From Phaseolus vulgaris (Eukaryota; Streptophyta; Magnoliopsida; Fabales; Fabaceae): DNA of 64,000 nucleotides. Positions 31,110 through 41,769 of the stretch are shown here, piece after piece. The stretch lies in contig NC_023756.2 of the NCBI RefSeq assembly GCF_000499845.2, positions 36,339,880 through 36,403,879 on the forward strand, written 5' to 3'. The translations under genes and the position numbers were made by a program. Under the pieces are notes generated by a model. That model saw only the letters and a program-made list of their open reading frames with translations. It was not told the origin of the DNA and did no database searches. Positions within the stretch are counted from its first letter, which is position 1. The number at the start of each line of letters is the position of its first letter.

Positions 31110-32020
31110 TGATACAAACCAAGAATACAAGAAGATGACCAAGGATGCACACTATGAAAGGTCATCTCAACATTCAACTGAAAACCTCACTAGAGGGAGA
31201 AATGGACAAAGACCAGAGCATCTCAAGTTCTTCTTGTTGGTCTTCTTAAGAATAAAACAACTTATAAATAATTTGAGCTCACTTTAGCAAATATGAGCTA
31301 GCATAAGGTGCCTTTAGCATAATAAGGGGTGTAGTTGGCATTTTAGCTTGTTCCTAGCCCTTTTGGAAGGCATTTTGCCGTAGTTTCAAGAAGAACAAGC
31401 CTAAGGCTGCCCATTTTTTCCCTTTTCCCATCCTACACCTTTAGCTTGTTCTCCAAGGCTCCTTCACTTATAAATAAGAGGCCTACCTAGTGTATTTTAC
31501 ATGTTGAATTTGAAGAGAAAAGTTACTACGCACAAATTGTGTGAAGTGTTAGTGAGGCTTGTTTCCTCTTAGCATTTAGGTCTTATCTTGAGTGTTTAAG
31601 ACCTCTCAAGTGGCGACCATCAACACTTATCTTGAAGTAAAACCACCCTCCAAGTGGCGTGATCCACCTCTCTTCCATCACATAATTTTTTCCTTTCTCT
31701 CATCTCTTCCATTCTTTCTATTATTCCATTTATCTTTGTGTTCTTATGTTCTTGTTTTCATCCTTTGTCAGTTTAGTGTTCATTATGTTCTTGGTTTTCC
31801 TTCCATGCTCTTTTACATTTTGCCCTTCATAATCAATCATCATATTCTTGTACTTTTCCTTTGCCCTCTAGAAGTGTACCTTCACACTTACTTAACCACT
31901 TGGTTCAGTTCGTGTCCAGTGGGAATCTTTTTTGGATTCTCACCATATAATTGCTAAAAAAGCTCATTCTAAGTAAAGTGTCACATCTAAAATGAAGCAA
32001 TCTAAAATTAACTCACATTA
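31110..32020 (+). repeat. Gypsy-E 3' LTR
   Basis: Starts TGATACAAACC and ends CACATTA. Homologous to 27772-28640 with many substitutions and small gaps, so older than the Tat insertions. No clear target duplication. Confidence 0.85.
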
Positions 32021-32089
32021 TAGTATCATCTAAGTTGGAAGCAATGTTCCCCTATTCCCGTTCATCAGGAATTTTCTTTTGAGAAGACT

Positions 32090-32760
32090 TATGTTAAGAT
32101 CCAGTAACACGACTCTGAGCATGAATCGTGTTGCGTTGAGGAAGTTCATGCCCAATTATCTTACAGTGAGAGCAAAATGGAGGGAGTCATTGATATTCCA
32201 CGTTGACTATAAATGTAAAGCCTAAACGCTTAATCAATAGCTGATTTGGAAGAGAGGACAAAAGATCAATATCCATCAGCACTCTAGCAAACAAACCCCT
32301 ATTTTTTTTCATGGTATGATCATCCAAAGACAAAGGAGTACCAATGCCTCTAGCAATGAAAAATATCGCCCTTGGTCTCCAATATTCCAAAGGCGAATTG
32401 AAGATTCTAACCCAGGCCTGGGTTTTAGTACTCTTCATAGTGGACGACACAAAGTCTTATGTCCATGTAAACAATCTTAAGAAAGAAGGAGATAATTGCC
32501 ATGAACCCATCTCGAGAACCCACCGCATGTGTTCTAAAGAAGAGAACTCAAACTCATAAAAACCCTTCCCAAGAGGGATTGCTTTCCACAGTCCAATAGC
32601 ATTTCACACAAGTTGCAACTTTTTAGTTAAAGCAAGGTGTGTGAGAGGTTTATCCCCCTTAGAGAGAAATCCGACCATGTAGATGGGTCTTGCAATCCTC
32701 AAGACTAGCCAAGTAATCTTCCTCTTCAACCCGAATAACAACCATGTCCCCCCCTAATAC
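32090..32760 (-). pseudogene. LINE-type ORF1 fragment (DUF4283 and zinc knuckle)
   Basis: Read on the minus strand from about 32755 with a few corrections: VVIRVEEEDYLASLEDCKTH, KGDKPLTH, AIGLWKAIPLGKGFYEFEFS, MGSWQLSPSFLRLFTWT-stop, then the open frame 32450-32187 with WVRIFNSPLEYWRPRAIFFI, GIGTPLSLDD, LFARVLMDIDL, and finally F-C-S-H-C-K-I-I-G-H. This is the layout of the DUF4283 domain plus CCHC-like knuckle found in ORF1 of plant L1-type LINEs and related host proteins. At least three stops break it. No endonuclease or RT follows. It lies just outside the gypsy-E 3' LTR and is probably part of the older host DNA into which that element landed. Confidence 0.72.
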
Positions 32761-33148
32761 AAGGTGTTAGTAGTTGGGACAAAGGGTTGTCACAAGTATT
32801 GCCCAAGGCCTAAGCATAGGTGTTCCTATGTCCTTGCGTAACACCCATCTTCTTAATTGGAATCACTTCATTCTCTTTCAGACAACCCCAAGGTATCAAG
32901 AAACCGGTAGAGGCCTTTGTCATTCTTTAAGTTCCACAAAGTTTATTAGTCGCAATTTGGCTAACCACTCTATGTTTTAATGAGTGTTTTTTAAATCTTC
33001 TTTCTAAATTTTATTTCATGCTTGGTGGTATAAGATCTTTATGTAATCTTCAATGAAGTTGATATGCCTCAACTTCTTTTATATAAAACTCCAAACACTA
33101 AAATGTTTCAATTTACTATTTTATTTTTTATTAATAAAATATGTACTA
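32761..33148. other. No feature recognised
   Basis: AT-rich towards 33130. It may be further decayed LINE DNA, but I cannot show it. Confidence 0.4.
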
Positions 33149-34260
33149 TGTTGAACCAAGTGGTCTTCAAGCTTTGAAGAATCCAAAACCCTTTGAAGGA
33201 TGTTGAAGGGTTGTGCTTGCTATTGCTGAGCTGTCTTAGATAGGATCTGGGGTAGATTGAGTTTTGTAATTCACCCTAGATCGAATCCAAAGCATAGACA
33301 TTGTCAATCTTTTTAAAAGAAAAGTGTTTTTTAAACTAAGTGAAAAACAACCGATTGTTTTGTCGAAACAACCGATTCTTTTATACTTAGGTGTTTTTAG
33401 AAAAGATTGAAAACTATTTTTCAAATGGTTGAGCTGTTAAAACCAAAACAACCGATTAATTCGAGGAAACAACCGATTGTTTGTTTTGGTACCATAACAG
33501 AAAAATGTTTTTTGTTTTGACTGAGCTTTAAATGTTTTTAACTGGTTAAGCTCCAGTCTTTAATGCTTTAACCAATCTTTAAATGCAATGAATAAGTTTG
33601 TTAAGATTTGATAACAAACAACATCTTTGAATATATTCAGAAAAACAGATTTGAGTAAGAACAATTAACACAAGTTTTTAGAGTTTTTCAAAGAGTTGAG
33701 ATTTCTTAGAGATTGACATTGATCAAAGTGTGTGAGATAGGATTTCTACTTGTATTGATTTCAGATTTGCTTCTGTAACAAGTGTAGTCCTTGTATCTGT
33801 TGAACAAGAATCTTTGTGTGTTTGCTGAGAAGTGTTGTGTGTTCTTGAGGGGATCAAGATCAGCATTCTTAGTGTTGGTGTGTTGGCCAAGAGAAGTGTG
33901 TGTCTGGAGGGGATCAAGGTCACTTTCTTGGTTGTGTTGTAAGTGATCTAGGTTTGATTGCTTAGTGGTGTTCCTCAGTGGTTTCTGAGAAGACTGGACG
34001 TAGCTCTGGATTTAGAGTGAACCAGTATAAATCTCTGTGTGCATTTTCTCTATCCCTTAACTCTTTAAATTCAGTTTTGATATTTGTAAACTGGTATAAA
34101 CCGATTGTTTTGTTGGTGCTGTGGTTTTAGCTTTTTGTTTTGAAAAACTGATTTCTTTATCAAGATATTCTCGAAGTAATTTCATTCAAAGGCTTAAAAG
34201 TTTTTGAAATCCCTCTTTAAACCATTCACCCTCTCTAGTTTAAAGCCATATATTCTAACA
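33149..34260 (+). repeat. Copia-F1 5' LTR (SIRE-like)
   Basis: Likely starts TGTTGAACC at 33149 and ends CTAACA at 34260, just before a candidate PBS (34262, TTGGCATCAAGAACTTGG). The motif AACAACCGATT(G/C)TTTT occurs at least four times (33348-33480). The start is inferred from the TG and its distance to gag. The 3' LTR is missing. Confidence 0.65.
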
Positions 34261-34320
34261 ATTGGCATCAAGAACTTGGTTCTTGAAAGATATTCAAGTT
34301 GATCCAAAAAAAGTTTTTGT

Positions 34321-35400
34321 ATGGCTGGAAAACAATCTTTTGAGGAAGGTGCTTCAATCTACAAAGCACCTTTGTTCTGTGGATTGAATTACAAGTATTG
34401 GGAAGCTAGAATGAAAATCTTTGTGAAATATATTGATCAAGGAATTTGGGATTCAATTGAGAATGGTCCTTACATTCCATAGTTTAAAAAGAATGGTTCT
34501 TTTATTGCAAAACCTTTATCTCAATGGACCAATGATGAATGTAAAATGGCCAAGCTTGATTGTACTGCTCAAAACATAATAGCTTCTACACTAGATACTA
34601 ATGAGTTTTCAAGATATCTGCTAAAGAGATGTGGGACACACTCAAGGCTGCTCATGGAAACAATGAACCAAAGGAGGCAAAGTCAAAGAGTCAAGCAAGA
34701 AGGAAAAGAAGGAAAAACAAGAAAAGCCTCAACCTCTGCTTCATGGCCAGAAAGGAGGACGACTAAAGTAGTGTAAGTTCATCTAACTCCTCAAACTCTG
34801 AAAATTATGGTCATTTACTTCAATCCTTTCAAGAAACGCATGAAGAAGCCAATCGATTGGTCCTCTTGAACAATCGTTTAAAAGAAAAGAATAGCTGGCG
34901 TGAAAACAAATTAAGATCACTGGAAGAGGAATTAGAAAATTCGAAAACAGATTTTGAAAACCTTGAAATCATTTACAGAAACTCCTCTTGCAAGTGTAAT
35001 ACTCTTGTTTGTGAAAATTGCGAAAATCTTGAAAATAAGGTTCACTATCTTGTTAAAACTATGTATAAGCTTTCTAAAAGTAAATCCAACTTTGAGAGTG
35101 TCTTAGCATCTCAAAACTATGTTTTTGGAAAAGCTGGATTGGGTTTTAATCCACAAAACAAACAAGATAGATTTCAAAATCATTTTCGAAAATGCCAGAA
35201 AATTAACCGATTGGACCATCGAAACAACTGATTCTTACATGCTTCTATTGCATGAAAAGATGTCATTCTGTGAGGTTATGTAAAATCAGAAAATCTGATG
35301 TTCCTAGAGGCTTTATGAAGTGGATTCCTAAGTGCAATAAAGATTCAATTGATGAATATAAACAAAATAGACCCACATTCATAAAGGGGCCAAATATTTG
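34321..35400 (+). pseudogene. Copia-F1 gag
   Basis: ATG at 34321 encodes MAGKQSFEEGASIYKAPLFC, GLNYKYWEARMKIFVKYIDQ, GIWDSIENGPYIP: the N-terminal gag domain of Ty1/copia elements. A TAG at 34480 breaks it; a deletion near 34625-34680 and further frameshifts follow. The later part is open (34857-35231) with a coiled coil (KNSWRENKLRSLEEELENSK) and the SIRE-type segment CENCENLENKVHYL. It ends with a knuckle-like C-F-Y-C-M-K-R-C-H-S-V-R-L-C at about 35238-35280, with G-H altered to C-H. The order matches the gag of the minus-strand copy Copia-F2. Confidence 0.8.
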
Positions 35401-35422
35401 TACTTGAAAATCTTTTTTGTAG

Positions 35423-35625
35423 GAAATCTTGGAGGAGAGCAAGCAACAATGGTACTTGGACAGTGGATGCTCCAAGCACATGACAGGGGACAAATCAAAA
35501 TTCCTGAGCATCTTCTTTAAGCAAGAAGGGCATGTCACCTATTGGGACAACAATAAAGGAAGGATTCTTGGGAGAGGATCCATAGGAGACAAAGATTGTT
35601 CATCATTACAGATATTTGAAAATTG
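35423..35625 (+). pseudogene. Copia-F1 protease, 5' part only
   Basis: Encodes QQWYLDSGCSKHMTGDKSKF and GHVTYWDNNKGRILGRGSIG; D-S-G is the aspartic protease active site of copia elements. Similarity stops about 35600, where the 3' end of Copia-F2 begins on the other strand. Integrase and RT are absent. Confidence 0.82.
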
Positions 35626-35683
35626 ATAAACAAAGCATTAAAAAAACAGAAAACTACTGATCCTTGTAGTAAAGCTTTGCAAG

Positions 35684-36823
35684 TTATGCCTGAACCCCTT
35701 CAATCTGATTATCAAGGTGCTGAAACCTTGCTTGAGTAGTCTCAAAGTATGCCCTTTGTTCTGCAGTCATTACATCAAGGTGATACAGCACTTGCCTTTC
35801 AAACATGGACATTGGTTCTCCTCGGTATTCTGGAGTTTGATAGGCAACCATGGCATTTGCAGCAACTTCCTCATGCACAGATTGGGTAGCAGGTGAGTCA
35901 TCCTCCATGGGAACAGCTTCATCCTCATGCTCATTGTTGAGGTTTGATACTTCATGTTCTTCTTGAGGATCCTTCCCTTTGATAACTACCCACTTGTCCT
36001 CAATTTTGTGAAAACCCATTTTGGTGAGAGTTGAATTATCAATCTCACTTACAGCCTTGATAGGGTCGTTTCTCTCATTTGTAACATCAATACCAAAGTA
36101 ATCAATCAATTTGGAAACAATTATAGCATAGGGAAAGCGGTAATCAACCAACCTTTTAGATTTCATCATGTGTTCATTGATAATGAAAACCCAGTTTACC
36201 TTAATCTGGTTCATGATGCAATATAGAAGAATTAGATCTTCTTCATGTAAAACAGCATGGTTTGTACCTCTTGGGATAAGTTGCCATGCTATGATGTAGG
36301 CAACTAGGCGTGGAGTGAGGTTCAAATGCCCTGCATGGAACCTGTTTATACTCTCTGTAGGATTCCTCATACAACTTTTATAGTATTGCAGCTTGTTGAA
36401 TTCTTGAATTCGACTGGTGTTTCCCTTTCCTACTTTCAGTCCAGCATACTTTATTCCAGCCACAGAATTCCACACCTCACTTGTGATCTTCATCTTAATT
36501 CCTTTCACATAAGAGACAACATTCTTTCCATCCAATGTGAGGTTAGTGTAAAACACCTTAACCAAGTCAGGATATACATTACCCGTTAATTCCAGCAGCT
36601 TTTTCAGTTTCTGGTGTTTCAACACAGCCCTTGTGTCTGCCAGTTTTTCAGATTTCAGCCAGTTGAAATCCAGCACTTTGGGTATGTTAATCTGCTTTCT
36701 GCTTGTCTCGTGAATGTAGGCTTTGATGCCTTCTTCATTTCCAGCGAACCAACCTTCTAGTACACCTTGAGAGGTGGTTTGCTTTCCCTTGCTTTTTTGT
36801 TTTTGTCTTGAAGATGAAGCCAT
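35684..36823 (-). CDS. Copia-F2 ORF3 (plant-transposon-protein type), intact
   Basis: 379 codons in the same sense as the copia pol and downstream of it, starting MASSSRQKQKSKGKQTTSQG. The central part (YPDLVKVFYTNLTLDGKNVV, VAGIKYAGL, LNLTPRLVAYIIAWQLIPRG, NHAVLHEEDLILLYCIMNQI) resembles the 'putative plant transposon protein' domain (PF20167 type), and a C-terminal helical part follows an acidic stretch. SIRE-lineage copia elements carry an extra ORF in this position, often called env-like. I see no signal peptide and no membrane segment, so an envelope role is not supported. It is the only gene of this element without a lesion. Function unknown. Confidence 0.75.
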   Translation of the reverse strand: MASSSRQKQKSKGKQTTSQGVLEGWFAGNEEGIKAYIHETSRKQINIPKVLDFNWLKSEKLADTRAVLKHQKLKKLLELTGNVYPDLVKVFYTNLTLDGKNVVSYVKGIKMKITSEVWNSVAGIKYAGLKVGKGNTSRIQEFNKLQYYKSCMRNPTESINRFHAGHLNLTPRLVAYIIAWQLIPRGTNHAVLHEEDLILLYCIMNQIKVNWVFIINEHMMKSKRLVDYRFPYAIIVSKLIDYFGIDVTNERNDPIKAVSEIDNSTLTKMGFHKIEDKWVVIKGKDPQEEHEVSNLNNEHEDEAVPMEDDSPATQSVHEEVAANAMVAYQTPEYRGEPMSMFERQVLYHLDVMTAEQRAYFETTQARFQHLDNQIEGVQA

Positions 36824-37316
36824 GGTTGAACCAGAAATATCCTTTGTTTCTAATAGTGAGAATCAAAAATAGGCAGCCAACAATGTCCAACTCAAGGTGA
36901 TTCCTAAGAAGGTCAAGAACCTTTCTCTATATGGCTAGTGGAATCACATCAAAAAATAGGCAGCCAATATGGGTAGTAGATATTCACACAGATTTATAGC
37001 AAAATAAATGAATTGATATGGCAGCTATAAATGGATATGCATAGGATTTTATGCTCTGAAATTTTGCAGAGAATCTTTGAAAATATGCACCAAATATTTA
37101 GGGTCACGATGCACACAATCCATTCTTTTATTGAGCACCCAAACCATCAAATCGGTTACACAACCATGACCAAAACCGTCAAAGGTACAGAGGTTAATGC
37201 CCACTAAGTCAGTCAATCAGTCAAAGATCAGAATTTGTCTTTCCTAGTCATCAAAGCATATCAGTACAGAAAATAAACACATTCAATTACGAATAAACAG
37301 ATTTAATTTTTCACTG
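36824..37316 (-). other. Spacer between Copia-F2 pol and ORF3
   Basis: About 490 bases without a coding frame. It would hold any leader or internal promoter for ORF3; none is obvious. Confidence 0.5.
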
Positions 37317-38745
37317 CTAGGCACAATTGACATTTATAATACCCAATTCATTAAGCAGAAAATTAAACCTATCTTTAGCTAATGGTTTTGTGAACAAATC
37401 AGCAAGTTGTAAGTCAGTACCAATGAACTTAATCTCACATGTTCCATTAGATATGTGTTCTCTTAGAAAGTGATGCCTAATTTCAATGTGTTTGGTTCTT
37501 GAATGCATGACAGGATTTTTGGTTAAGTTGATTGCACTTGTATTATCATACAGCAGAGGTATATGGTTGAGTAGAATACCAAAATCATTTAATTGCTTTC
37601 TTAGCCATATGGTTTGAGCACAGCAACTCCCTGCTGCAGTGTACTCTGCTTCATCAGTGGAGGGAGCTACACAAGCCTGCTTTTTGCATTGCCATGAGAT
37701 CAAGCTTGATCCAAGCAAATGACAGGTTCCACTTGTGCTCTTCCTATCAATTTTGCAACCTGCAAAATCTGAATCAGAATATCCAGTTAAACTTAATGAA
37801 ATATTACCTGGATACCACAAGCCAACTTCTTTAGTTCCTTACAAATACTTCAAAATCCTCTTGGCAGCATTGTAGTGTGATTCTTTAGGAGTAGATTGAA
37901 ACCTTGCACACATGCACACTGCAGACATTATGTCTGGCCTGCTGGCACTGAGATACAGTAGTGATCCTATGAGTCCTCTGTATTTGGCTTCATCAACAGA
38001 AATTCCAGCTTCATCATAGTCCAAGTGACATCTTCTTGAGAAGGGTGTGCTAATTGGTTTACACTTGTCCATTTCAAATTTCTTCAGCAGATCCTTGCAA
38101 TACTTAGATTGACTTAAGAAAATGCCATCCTTGAGTTGTTTGACCTGCAAGCCTAGAAAATAGTTCAACTCACCCATCATTGAAATTTCAAATTCACTCT
38201 TCATGACTTTCACGAAAGCTTCACACAATCCTCCATTGTTTGATCCAAAAATGATGTCATCCACATACACTTGTACTAGGATTGTGTCATCTCCTTTCTT
38301 CTTAATGAACAAGGTCTTATCTGATGTGCCTTTGTCATAGCCTTGAGAGGTGAGAAAATCACTTAGCCTCTCATGCCATTGCCTAGGAGCTTGCTTGAGC
38401 CCATAGAGAGCCTTTTTGAGTTTGAACACATATTCTGGATGTTGATGGTCTTCAAAACCTGGTGGTTGTGAAACAAATACCTCTTAATTTATATAACAAT
38501 TTAGAAAGGCACTCTTCACATCCATTTGAAATAGCTTGAACCCTTTGATGCAGGAAAAAGCAAGTAGCAATCTAACAGCTTCTAACCAAGCCACTGGTGC
38601 ATAGGTCTCATCATAGTCTATTCCTTCTTCTTGATTGTACCCTTTAGCTACTAGCCTAGCCTTGTTTCTGGTGATCACTCCATGCTCATCCATCTTGTTT
38701 CTAAATACCGATTTTGTTCCAATTATATTCATCTCAGGTATTCTA
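37317..38745 (-). pseudogene. Copia-F2 reverse transcriptase and RNase H
   Basis: One reading frame with two nonsense codons. From 38745: IPEMNIIGTKSVFRNKMDEH, NKARLVAKGYNQEEGIDYDE, LFQMDVKSAFLNCYIN, stop at 38484, VFVSQPPGFED, FKLKKALYGLKQAPRQWHER, catalytic YVDDIIFGS, LNYFLGLQVKQ, GSLLYLSASRPDIMSAV, RILKYL, stop at 37839, then RNase H: LTGYSDSDFAGCKIDRKSTS, WQCKKQACVAPSTDEAEYTA, TKHIEIRHHFLREHI, and the normal end at 37317. These are the standard Ty1/copia motifs. Apart from the stops the domains are full length, so decay is recent. Confidence 0.92.
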
Positions 38746-39464
38746 GGAACAAGAGTCCAGACCTCAAATCTAGCATTCTGAAACTCTCCCCCATGATCAC
38801 TTCGAATTGATTTAATGCAGCAGCCATTTTCATTTTGCAGAATCTTTGCTAATTTCTTAAAAGCAGTGTAAGCATCATGTTTATGTGCAAGAAATAAAGT
38901 CCATGTAAATCTAGAGTAATCATCCACAACAACTAAAGCATACAAATTTCCAGCCAAGCTAGCAACTCTAGATGGACCAAATAAGTCCATATAATGGATT
39001 TTTTGTAGAGACAATATCTTTTAACTTGAAAGAGGATTTGATTTGTTTACCTTTCACACAAGCATCACAAAGCCTGTTGTCCTGAAATTTAATGTTAGGT
39101 AAACCAGAAACTAAATCTTTAGATTTCAGTTTATTCAAGTGATTTGTGTGTTTGTGAGCTAACCTCCTGTGCCACAGCCAAAACTCATCACTTCTAGACA
39201 ACAAACACTCATTTGAAGAGTTAGTTTCCATGATATTCAGCAGATATATGTTATTCACTCTCTTACCAGTAAACAGTATCTTACTAGATGAATTGCTTGA
39301 GATTGTGCAACCACTTGACTCAAAATTCACCTTGTATCCTTTGTCACAAAGCTGACTTATGCTGAGAAGGCTATGCTTGAGTCCTTCTACATAAAGCACA
39401 TTCTCAATGGTTGTTGAGTTCCCTGTTCCAACAGTGCCTCTGCCTAAAATTCTTCCTCGGTTAT
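38746..39464 (-). pseudogene. Copia-F2 integrase, broken
   Basis: Upstream part of pol, before RT as in all copia elements. Seen: GRILGRGTVGTGNSTTIENV, LYVEGLKHSLLSISQLCDKG, the HHCC-type finger FWLWHRRLAHKHTNHLNKL ... LCDACVKGKQ, a frameshift near 39005, MDLFGPSRVASLAGNLYALV, VVDDYSRFTWTLFLAHKHDA, IRSDHGGEFQNARFE. There a deletion removes the rest of the integrase core and C-terminus, and VWTLVPRIPE of the RT leader follows. The third catalytic residue (E) is gone. The solo D LTR at 39465 separates this from the protease active site. Confidence 0.88.
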
Positions 39465-40284
39465 TGTACCGCCCCGGTAGTCGGAAGTGATGACGTGGCA
39501 TCAAGCTATGGTATAGGCGTGTTGATAAGACGCCAGGCTGGCAGAAGGGAAGGAAGTCGGGGGATTCGTGAAGTCGCCAGTTATTAAGTTGGCGTGCTCC
39601 GATCTCCAGCATACCAGAACTGGCGATCACCGGGTTAAAGATGAAGTCGCCAGATGTAAACTCAGGCGACCAAGTGATTGGAGATCGCCAGAGCAAGCAC
39701 ATCGCCGAAGACGAAGGTGGTGCAGATTATGAAGGCGGCCGACGAGACCATAGGGAAGGTGTACGAAGGCACCCTAACTCGCCAATTCTAGTAGAGATCG
39801 CACTCCCAAGTTAGCTATGCACTGGGCAGCACCATGCATAAGTAACTTAGCCAAAAGAGAGTCAGAAGCAGCGCCCAAGTCAAGGAGGCTCCAGATGATG
39901 GCACGTGTACGACTGGATGCGAGCCAGGTGTCCAGGTGTGTAACTGCCAGGAGAGAGACAGTGACCAGGTATAAAAGGGTTTCCCAACGAACTTCTGAGG
40001 TACGCACGTTCAGATTGTATTCTTTACGCTTGCGAGTTCTTGAGCATACTGTGAGAGAGAACATTGCACGGTTCCTTGAGAGTTCTTGAGTGTTTGTTCT
40101 TGAAGTATTTGGTGGTTCAGTCACTGACTTGGGCGTTGGAGTGCGATCGGCCGCAGCGGCGCCGCTCTGTTCTTTTGCAGGTTCTTGAGGTGGATCGTGA
40201 CGAAGGACACAGGTTGAAGCGGTGTGCACGTCGATCGAAGTTTGACGAGGCAAGTTCCAACGTTCTGGTCAACAGGCAGGATCA
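39465..40284 (+). repeat. Solo LTR of family D, with target duplication GTTAT
   Basis: 820 bases, TGTACCGCCC ... CAGGATCA, flanked by GTTAT at 39460-39464 and 40285-40289. It matches the LTRs of Tat-D (40464 and 51173). TATAAAAG at 39970-39977 is a TATA box; the U5 block GCGTTGGAGTGCGATCGGCC lies near 40132. Formed by recombination between the two LTRs of a former element; it splits the Copia-F2 protease. Confidence 0.93.
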
Positions 40285-40463
40285 GTTATTATCACCATAG
40301 GTTACATGTCCTTCTGCTTTGAGCTTCAAGCTAGTGAATTTTGTAACATCTCCAGTCATATGCTTGGAGCAGCCACTATCCAAGTACCATTGATTCTTCT
40401 TATTGTTCATCTGCAAAACAGAGTAAAAATTATACAAATGGTACCCTTTTCAGTATAGGGTCC
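40285..40463 (-). pseudogene. Copia-F2 protease start and short spacer
   Basis: ATG at 40410 reads MNNKKNQWYLDSGCSKHMTG, continuing HVTYGDNN into the solo LTR, after which GRILGRG resumes at 39460. D-S-G is the protease active site. The bases 40411-40463 are the spacer to gag; the Tat-D insertion duplicates its last five bases (GGTCC). Confidence 0.85.
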
Positions 40464-41357
40464 TGTACCGCCCTGGTAGTCGGAAGTGATGACGTGGCAT
40501 CAGGCTATTGTATAGGCGTGTTGATGGGACGCCTGGCTGGCAGAAGGGAAGGAAGTCGGGGGGCTCGTGTAGTCGCCAGTTATTAAGTTGGCGTGCTCCG
40601 ATCTCCAGCACACCAGAACCGGCGGTCACCGGGTTAAAGATGAAGTCCCCAGATGTAAACCCAGGCGACCAAGTGATTAGAGATTGCCGAAACAAGGACA
40701 TTGCCGAAGATGAAGGCAAATAGACATTTCCCAGCTGGCCAGAGGATGAGGTCGGGGGATAGCTTGCTTGAGCATACACGGTGAAACAGGTGGTGCAGAT
40801 CATGAAGGCGGCCGACGAGACCACAGGGAAGGTGTGTACGAAGGCACCCTAACTCGCCAATCCAGAAGAGGTCGCGCTCCAAGTTAACTATGCACTAAGT
40901 AGTATCATGCATAAGTAACTTAGCCACAGGAGAGTCAGAAGTAGCGCCCAAGTCAAGGAGGGTCCAGATGATGGCACGTGTACAGCTGGATGCGAGCCAC
41001 GTGTCCAGATGTGTAACTGCCAGGAGAGAGAAAGTGTCCAGGTATATAAGAGTTTCCCAACGAACATCTGAGGTACGCACGTTCAGATTGTCTTCTTTAC
41101 GCTTGCGAGTTCTTGAGTATACTGAGAGAGAGAACTGGTTCACGGTTCCTTGAGAGAGTTCTTGAGTTTCACTCTTAGTAATTGGTGGTTCAGTCACTGA
41201 CTTGGGCGTTGGAGTGCGATCGGCCGCAGCGGCGCCGTTTCGTCTTTTGCAGGTTCTTGAGGTGGATCGCGGCGAAGGACGGAGGCAAACACGGCGCATA
41301 CGTCGATCCAAGTTTGACGAGGCAAAGCTCCAGCGTTTTGGTCAACAGGCAGGATCA
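40464..41357 (+). repeat. Tat-D 5' LTR
   Basis: TGTACCGCCC ... CAGGATCA. TATATAAG at 41043-41050. U5 block GCGTTGGAGTGCGATCGGCC near 41208, followed by GGCGCCG and TTTTGCAG. Confidence 0.93.
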
Positions 41358-41359
41358 TC

Positions 41360-41377
41360 AGGCGCCCACCGTGGGGT
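41360..41377 (+). other. Primer-binding site of Tat-D (tRNA-Lys type) and leader
   Basis: AGGCGCCCACCGTGGGGT: differs from the A and B sites at the first and last bases. The leader to gag (41378-41769) has no feature I can name. Confidence 0.85.
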
Positions 41378-41769
41378 CGTGTAAAACCTGTTCCCATCCA
41401 CAGCGTGAGTTCTTGGAGGTTTTTGTAGTTTTCTGTGTGGTTGTGTGCTGGTGCAACCATTGTCCGCTGTTCATCTAGGTTTTGTTCGGTAATTTCGCGT
41501 TTTCCACCGTTCGTTTGGGCTTTTGTTCGGTGAGTTGGAGTTTTCTGCTGCTTACGCGAGATTTGTTCAGTGAGATCTGAGTTCTTTGGCTCGTTTGGAT
41601 TTTCGTGGAAGAAGTGCTGGTTTTCGGTGGAGTTGCGGGTTTCTGTGGAGGTTTTCTGTGTTCTTGAGGTTTCTTTCGAAGTTTCGCGAAGTTCTGTCCG
41701 ATTGATCGCTGAATCGATCGTCGCTGAAGGAGGTGTTGTTCATTGCACTCTGTGATTTGCCAAGTTTTC

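Noticed and set aside
35684..36823. ORF3 of Copia-F2 as a retroviral-type envelope
   Set aside because: No signal peptide, membrane helix or cleavage site is visible.
41360..41377. The tRNA-like PBS as a tRNA gene
   Set aside because: Only 18 bases match the tRNA 3' end; no cloverleaf surrounds any of these sites.
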